Positions 57,853-64,000 of a DNA stretch of 64,000 nucleotides are shown piece by piece. The notes under the pieces are model-generated. The model ran no database searches and was not told where the DNA came from. It saw only the letters and a program-made list of their open reading frames with translations. Positions within the stretch are counted from its first letter, which is position 1; the number at the start of each line of letters is the position of its first letter. Origin of the DNA: Ligula intestinalis. Lineage: Eukaryota; Platyhelminthes; Cestoda; Diphyllobothriidea; Diphyllobothriidae. The stretch covers positions 10,852,391 to 10,916,390 of the forward strand of contig JAYGXS010000006.1 of NCBI GenBank assembly GCA_036362985.1. Direction: 5' to 3'. A program made the translations under genes and the position numbers.

Positions 57853-57864
57853 ACACCTAAGTAT
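57853..57864 (+). repeat. Target-site duplication, right copy
   Basis: ACACCTAAGTAT, identical to 55247-55258. Confidence 0.9.
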
Positions 57865-58780
57865 TTCATCTCCCGATGTTCTGTCTCAGGACGTACTTCC
57901 CGCTTAACGGGACAAAATCTGACCAGGTAAAGGAACACCAATTGATTTACCCAATTTTGGAAGTAAAAGCCAATGTGTTCCTACGATGGTCAGAGTCACT
58001 GTCTTTCATGCATTAGCGATATATGGGTGATAACGTTCGAATCAGGAACTTCCCGGACATATAATTTAAGGTGGAAGAAGACGCAAACAAACAATTGGCC
58101 TTCCTTTATGTCTTCGTATGCTGCAAAGCCTGTGATGACGTAAAGGCCAAATCTGTAAGAAAATCGAGGAATACGATGCAAGTACTGAATGTCAAAAGTA
58201 AATCACAAAATTAGCAACAAAAGCAGCTTTTGGGAACCATAGAAAGATGCACTGCAGTGAACTGGAGGACAGGTTTACCAAATTTCAATAACTCTGAAGT
58301 GTCCTAAAAGAAAAGGGGAACTTAGGCAACTTTGTCAACTGGTGCAGACGCGAATGATAAAATCTTGATGACCGTCAAATGAGGGGAATGATTCCGTACG
58401 GGAAAAACGACTCGGATACTGTCAATCGCCTTCTCGAAACACTTGGTGCTGAAGGCGCAAACAAACTGGAGACGACCATTAGGCTCTAAGATTAAAAAAA
58501 CCCAGTGCCACACCGAGGAACATCTAGAGTGGTTTATGAGATGTTGTGCAGTTAAGGGGACGAGCAACTATCTCGGCAAACCTAGAGGACTGCTCCAGAC
58601 TCGAATTTTTGAAGCAACAGCAGCAGTACGGAGAACCAACGCCAATTTTTAATTTGCAGCTCATTCGACAAACTTTGGCCACACATTAAGGTTTGACGCG
58701 GCCGAACTTGTCTCCAATTGTAAAAGCCCCGATTTCCTTCAGCCCCCAGTTGATTAACAAGCTCCGCGGGCAATTTTTTC
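57865..58780 (+). mobile_element. Older group D PLE, right part
   Basis: Resumes the interrupted copy: GATGTTCTGTCTCAGGACGTACTTCC parallels 56430-56450, then GACCAGGTAAAGGAACACC, CCTTCCTTTATGTCTTCG, ACGATGCAAGTACTGAATG and a decayed nuclease region (GGACGAGCAACTATCTCGGCAAACC). Many stops and indels. Confidence 0.75.
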
Positions 58781-58799
58781 AAATCTTTATTTGGTGCTG

Positions 58800-59600
58800 A
58801 GACTTATTTCGGCAAAAATAATTACGTACTCGGGAGCGCACAGGCACTCAAGTGTTTCAAACTTCAGTGCCGAGGAGCCAGTTGGCCGAACAATCATCAC
58901 ATCAAAATTTTACACAGGTGATTAAGTTTCAGCTGGTGACGTCTTGCGCGCTGCCCATCAGGCACCCAGTGCTCCAGAGGGCAACCATCCACAATCAAGG
59001 AGGTAACCGGTAATAGTCGAATAGCATAGGGACTTCATCCTATAAATACTACCAATCTCTGCGTAATAAATACCTATATTGACTGTTGTTTGCTAGCGTT
59101 AATTCAAAAAGTCAGGTATAAAATTCTTGTCCCAGCATTATCGCAAAGTTAATGTGAGAAAATACCCGGTATTTTTTTGAAATCCCCATAAACGATGGTT
59201 AAATAACACGTATGTTTCCAGTATAATGCAGTAATTTGATTTATTACCGTCATTTCACTTCATTTATGGTGCAGCTTTTGTGAAAACATTTAAGAAGATC
59301 AAAGTGCTACGCATATTACGGTAATAGACATTGGCTATTTTTGTCGCAACAAAGTCGAGGTTTATCAGCAGTACATGAGTAGGCAAACGCCGCTGAACAT
59401 TTAAATATATTCAAGTTGACCGAGGAGCAAATGAAACAGTTATGATATTGGTTCATGTCATAACGATATCTTACTATAATTAGGATGTAATGCTGATTAA
59501 ACAATTCCAAAAAAATTAATATGTTAAAATAAGTAAATTGAGTATATGTTTTTCGGCTGTCATCTACTTGGCCGACCATCCGTTAACTTCCATCATTTAC
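58800..59600. other. No recognisable gene
   Basis: AT-rich with short frames. Confidence 0.5.
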
Positions 59601-59605
59601 ATAAA

Positions 59606-59790
59606 TTATTCGCATAAATCCCCCGCTTTCTTGTTTTGTCTCCGCTCCAGCACGCGCCGTTTCAATTTTTGCGTAGCATGAAGACTAAACTGGGAGGAAT
59701 TTTCCGTACGCTTCGTCGAGCTACCTTCGGATGAATCATCGTCTATTTTTACCAGAACCTTTACACAGAAATGCCGGCTGCATCCCGACT
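59606..59790 (-). CDS. Candidate terminal coding exon, unknown protein
   Basis: The minus-strand frame reads ...VKVLVKIDDDSSEGSSTKR then TENSSQFSLHATQKLKRRVL, ERRQNKKAGDLCE and TAA at 59606-59608. The alternating acidic and basic composition and locally higher GC differ from the AT-rich shadow frames around it. A possible acceptor lies before the VLVKIDDD segment (GTGTAAAG) or further upstream (GATGCAG). No family recognised, and no second exon was found. It could be chance. Confidence 0.3.
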
Positions 59791-59809
59791 CAAACCAACC
59801 AATCAAGTA

Positions 59810-62800
59810 TTCATTGCCCTCTTATTGGCTTTACGGTTTAAGCAGGTGGTTGCCTTAACATCCTTGGATTTTTAACACTTATCCTCAACTTCACCGAACA
59901 CCAAAACAAAGCTCCTTTACAAAGCAAATGCAGTAAGTCAAGTTATTTATTCAACTGCAATGTGTCGTGGCTGTGAGATTTGAGTGTGCCAGTGTAGAAA
60001 ATTATATTTATGTATTTTAGGAGTAGACATTGAATACATTTTAATCAAGTTAAGCAGACAATTTTACGTAACGTGCAGCGCCTTATTTCCGCGTATTTTT
60101 ATTATATATGAGTGGACTTTTAAATAAAACATCCGCATGCATCTAGTTATATGTTCAGGATACATTTGCAGGCAAAAAAAGGAAATGTTTACCGCACTAT
60201 AGCAATAAATTACAAAAACAATTTGGAAGAAGTCTTTGAACATATGGAGCTCAATATTGAGGAAGATGATTAAAAAGGAAAAGAGTGTACTTATGCAAGC
60301 AGGAATACTAAATGCTCCACAGCTTCTTCCAAATGTGCAACAATGCACTGATTTTATATATTAACAGCTCTTTTTTATACGCAATTAAGAAGGCAATATG
60401 TGCTCCATTTCCTGAAGCTGTGGTTGATTACACACTGAAAAAATATTTTGACATGAACGTTGAAAAATCATGTCTGGTAGTTCTGTTTAAAATCATAAAA
60501 AAATTGGCCCTACAAGCACTCCTACTAGCAACAATGAATACCGTTATAATGATATGCATGAATTCTCTTAGCTATTTATTCTGCATTTAACATGCAATAT
60601 TAACTTCTGGAGATTTCAAGATAACGTAAGTTGATTTCTTATTTATAACGGTTAATCGGTTTTGTGGTATTTGACATTCAAAATGCATCACTAAAACCGC
60701 CAATGGTTTCAGACGTTAATAAAAGACTGACAATGTAACAGAAATGAAACACATAGCTTATACAGCTTGTTGATTTATCTGATTTGGGAACCGCTGATTG
60801 TAGAATATTATTCCTGAATGCGTTATGCAATCTAAGGCAATACCTTTAAGCTCAGAAACAAATAAACATTCCCTTCCAATTGCAACCGTTTGACAGAGTA
60901 ACAAGTTTCTCAAACTGAAGAGGATGAGGTGGATATATCTGTGAGAGATACATTTTAAGACTTACAATAACGTAGACATAGCAGTATATTGTGTGAAATT
61001 ACACATGCCTGTCTATCGGATAAAGGGCTGGAACCCTTACTGATAAATGCGCAATACATTTGGTAACATCTATTGCCTCTAAATTTTGGCTTATTAGAGA
61101 ACGGCACGCATGGCATGATTAAAGAGTGTCGGTCTTTAGGCTATTTCGCGCAATTCGAAGAAAAGTTTGAAGTCTTACTGTTCTGCTATCATTGAAATGA
61201 TATAAAATTGAATTCAAATGGAATAAAAAAGTTGTCCTATGCTGATGCTACGTGGGCTAAGAGTACAACGGTAGGTCTGCTGACGACATTATAAAATTAA
61301 TCGCAACCACAAATCAGATGAAACGTGTGCTAAGCTATAGTAGCGTTTAACGTTAGTAATATTCTCCGTGAATAATGCATTGGTAAACTAAAAAAAATGC
61401 AGGGAGTCATGCATTTGACTTATTATCGTTCGTGTGTAAGAATTTTATACAAAGAGAAAAATCCGCTGAGCCTTTAGCCTGAGCCGTGTTACGGTTACTG
61501 CTATGATATCACGCTACTAGGCGTTCTTCCACATTTTAAAGTCACCTAAGACGACTGATAAAGCAACAACTTTCGATTTTGCTCTTATTACTCACAGTTG
61601 ATTTCAATTTTTTTTTATAATTGACTTCGTTTCTGAAATGGGATCAGCAAAAACGCAGTATGTCTATTTTTTCTCACTTAGGTTGTTGGCATGCAAACAC
61701 TCAAAATTATAAGGAAAATTAAAGATGACAAAGCCAGATGGACTTGCAAGCATTCAGTTTAAAAACAGCCGCTTTTTCTATCTAAATATTTAAATTAACT
61801 ATATGAGAAAACACTGAGAGTTTAATAAAGTTTTCGCATTCCTTTCCAAAATTAGCAGCACCGCATTCGCAAAAAAGCAGCAACACTTATTAACGCTAAC
61901 TAGCAACCGCATCAACAGAGCATCAAACTGCAGCTCCAGTTATGTGCGTGACTATAGAACGCACTTTACTGGATGCACTGAATCATACGTTTTGAAAGCT
62001 TTCGTTTCTAAAATTCCTTTGAAGTTGTCCTGGAAATTGGAACAAGCAGACAACCGCACCGTTTTGGAGTGATTATTGTCTGCAAAATGATTGTATATTA
62101 ACACAGCCTCCAAAGAATATATGAATAATAAAATACAAATAAAATTTAAATTATAATTAAAGCAGAGGTTTAGCAGCGAGCAAATTACACCATCTATTAC
62201 AACGTATTACACTTACCCTGCAAAATTGCGAAGAGAAGAATATCTTCGCAACAGAACCTCAAGCTTTTTTAAAGTAAGTGTCTTGGCTAGTTTTCGCGTA
62301 AAAAAACTGCTTTCTACAGTAGTTAGCCTTAGGCTTTTTCCTAACAAGGCCTTATCAATATTTTATAATTTTAACTGGCAGACCAAATTTTCTTTAGATA
62401 TATAATATTTGCAAAGCCAGCTTGATTAAAACTTTCACTTCATTAATTTTTTTCACATCTCCCCATTAAAAATAGATGTAGGGTAAAAGCGGCAAAATTC
62501 AAGGATTTTAATTTTTCTCAGTTGGTCATAACATGAATTTTTAGTCAACTTGCGGCAAATTTCATGTGGAAAGTCCAAAACGACAAATGAAAATGCGCTG
62601 AAAATAAATAGGTCATAGCCAAAATATCAGCGAAAAGTTTCGAAAAATATTCAAGGTTCGCTTAGAAATTTCAATAAATTAGCATGAACTGACAATTAAA
62701 TTAAACTCACATGGCGCGGAAGGTTCCAGTAAATTTTACCAAACAAACGTTAACAAACCGGCGGAAATTACATTGTCGATTTATACTATTCACTGTGAGT

Positions 62801-63399
62801 TTGCTCCAACAAACTTAATCTTTAAAGGATAGTACACCATTGGCATATGGTTTTCCGAAGGCTCTAATAATGAACACAGCCAGCTTCTTAAGAAGTTTGC
62901 AATTTCCCAAAAGATTGTGAGCTGAACCGTGCATTTCCAGACAGCAGTACTTTACCAAGAACAAGTTCCTTCAACTGAAAGTGCCGCATAACTTTATTAT
63001 GATGGCCGCATTGTCTCAGCTCAACAACTGGGAGTTAATTGGAGTTAACCTTAAATGCCCAATTTGATATTTAAATTGCTCTATTAAAAGCCGCACTTAC
63101 ATTTGACAAGAGTTCGCGGTTCAGCCTAAACTCTACCTGATTTATATAAAATAACTTTGTTAATTGTTTTGGATATGTAAACAGTAAGAAAAACATGACA
63201 ACAACCTTATGTTAATGGATCCCTTAAGTTGTAGAACGTTCCATGGCAGTTAGTGGACATTATTCCTTGAAACAGGCTTCTCTTTAATATTTGCGCTTTA
63301 AGTTTTTGAAGAAACCACCTCATGACTGTGCTAAATAAAGTTTTAATGTGTTCAAAAATTATTAATTACCTACAACAGAAATCTGTTTATCTACCACAG
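59810..63399. other. No recognisable gene
   Basis: AT-rich, short frames only. Presumably upstream or intronic sequence of the gene whose exon starts at 63400. Confidence 0.55.
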
Positions 63400-63679
63400 A
63401 CTATGCCACCATTCAAAAAGCCCACTCAAAGTCGTCCAGACCATCTGCCTAAATCAAGTGATCATCCGCACCTCTTCTACGCCCCGGCAAACGCCACCTA
63501 CTTGGCTCCGTCCGATGGAGAACGCAGCAATGGTATTCAAGGCGTCTTCATAAGGCCGCAGAAAAAACCTCTGCCACCACCCGTACTAGAACGTCCGCAA
63601 GTGATGGAAACGCCGGCTGAAAAGCATCCATTTTTTGCGGGCCTTACCACATCTGCGCCAACTACCGCCACATATAAAA
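63400..63679 (+). CDS. Proline-rich coding exon of an unrecognised gene (continues beyond window)
   Basis: Bounded by an acceptor (TATCTACCACAG, AG at 63398-63399) and a strong donor GTGAGT at 63680. If the ATG at 63403 is the start, it encodes 92 residues plus one base (phase 1): MPPFKKPTQSRPDHLPKSS, then FYAPANATYLAPSDGE, GVFIRPQKKPLPPPVLERP and HPFFAGLTTSAPTTATYK. The GC content and codon use are clearly higher than the flanks. The composition suggests a disordered, proline-rich segment (KKPLPPP resembles an SH3-type ligand). No domain was recognised. The open frame extends upstream to 63322, but that part looks intronic. Confidence 0.65.
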
Positions 63680-64000
63680 GTGAGTCTTTATGCCACTATT
63701 TCTGAGTAACAACCCGTGTAAACAGATGAACACTAAAAAGTTAATTCAGCACCAGCGACGCAATTTGCCTGTATATAGTGAAGCTCAACTTATACTGATG
63801 AATTATAAAAAAATCGCAAAATGTTACCACACAAATCTAAAAAGGCATCGAACTGAATTGGGAGTCATTGCTTGCATATATTTTATTAATGCCTTCATTA
63901 AGCAGCACAGATAACGTAGTTGTCACCCAAACAGATGCATAATTTAAGAAGAAATGATTAATTAAAATGGATAAAACTGCTTGTTGTTAGGCTATATCAC
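63680..64000 (+). other. Intron following the proline-rich exon
   Basis: Starts GTGAGT; AT-rich to the window end with no second exon recognised. Confidence 0.5.

Noticed and set aside
1..64000. CRISPR array, rRNA genes or bacterial operon
   Set aside because: No regularly spaced short repeats, no rRNA signatures, and spliced eukaryotic gene structure.

Overview
The window is eukaryotic, AT-rich nuclear DNA from an invertebrate animal. It contains spliced genes with kilobase-scale introns, no operons or bacterial signals, and many decayed retroelements. A flatworm is plausible because of the dense Penelope-like elements with ribozyme-like ends and the splice acceptors abutting start codons. 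That placement is inference, since no species-diagnostic gene is present.

One complete host gene is readable. On the minus strand, three coding exons (16713-16826, 9954-10226, 3401-3589) join in frame into a 191-residue neuronal calcium sensor / visinin-like EF-hand protein. Its two introns are about 6.4-6.5 kb each and carry transposon debris. A second, unrecognised proline-rich coding exon (63400-63679, plus strand) starts a gene that leaves the window to the right. A weaker candidate exon lies at 59606-59790 on the minus strand.

Most other interpretable sequence is Penelope-like retroelement (PLE) material: reverse transcriptase plus C-terminal GIY-YIG endonuclease. I separate five groups by eye. 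A: 10.8-12.0, 42.4-42.7, 43.4-43.8 and 45.4-45.7 kb. B: 3.9-5.1, 14.0-14.5, 22.1-22.8 (weak), 25.1-25.6, 39.4-40.8 and 45.7-46.3 kb. C: 33.2-34.1, 46.5-46.6 and 52.9-53.3 kb. D: 2.0, 12.2, 26.6-27.5, 37.4-38.5, 53.6-54.9 and 55.0-58.8 kb. E: 36.3-37.1 kb.

The best element is a young D copy at 55259-57852. It is flanked by a 12-bp target-site duplication, has 455-bp inverted terminal arms plus a 36-bp 3' tail, and sits inside an older D copy. It is already disabled by stop codons and a catalytic Asp-to-Asn change.

The recurring theme is that members of three PLE groups (B, D, E) carry a reversed copy of their own 3' end at the 5' end. Groups A and B end in recognisable type I hammerhead ribozyme cores, supported by covarying stems; D and E carry hammerhead-like variants.

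Other content includes a fragment of a non-LTR retrotransposon with a tRNA-like segment near 49 kb, an unclassified repeat shared between intron 1 and a large inverted repeat at 52 kb, diverged local duplications at 34 and 41 kb, and long stretches with no recognisable gene.
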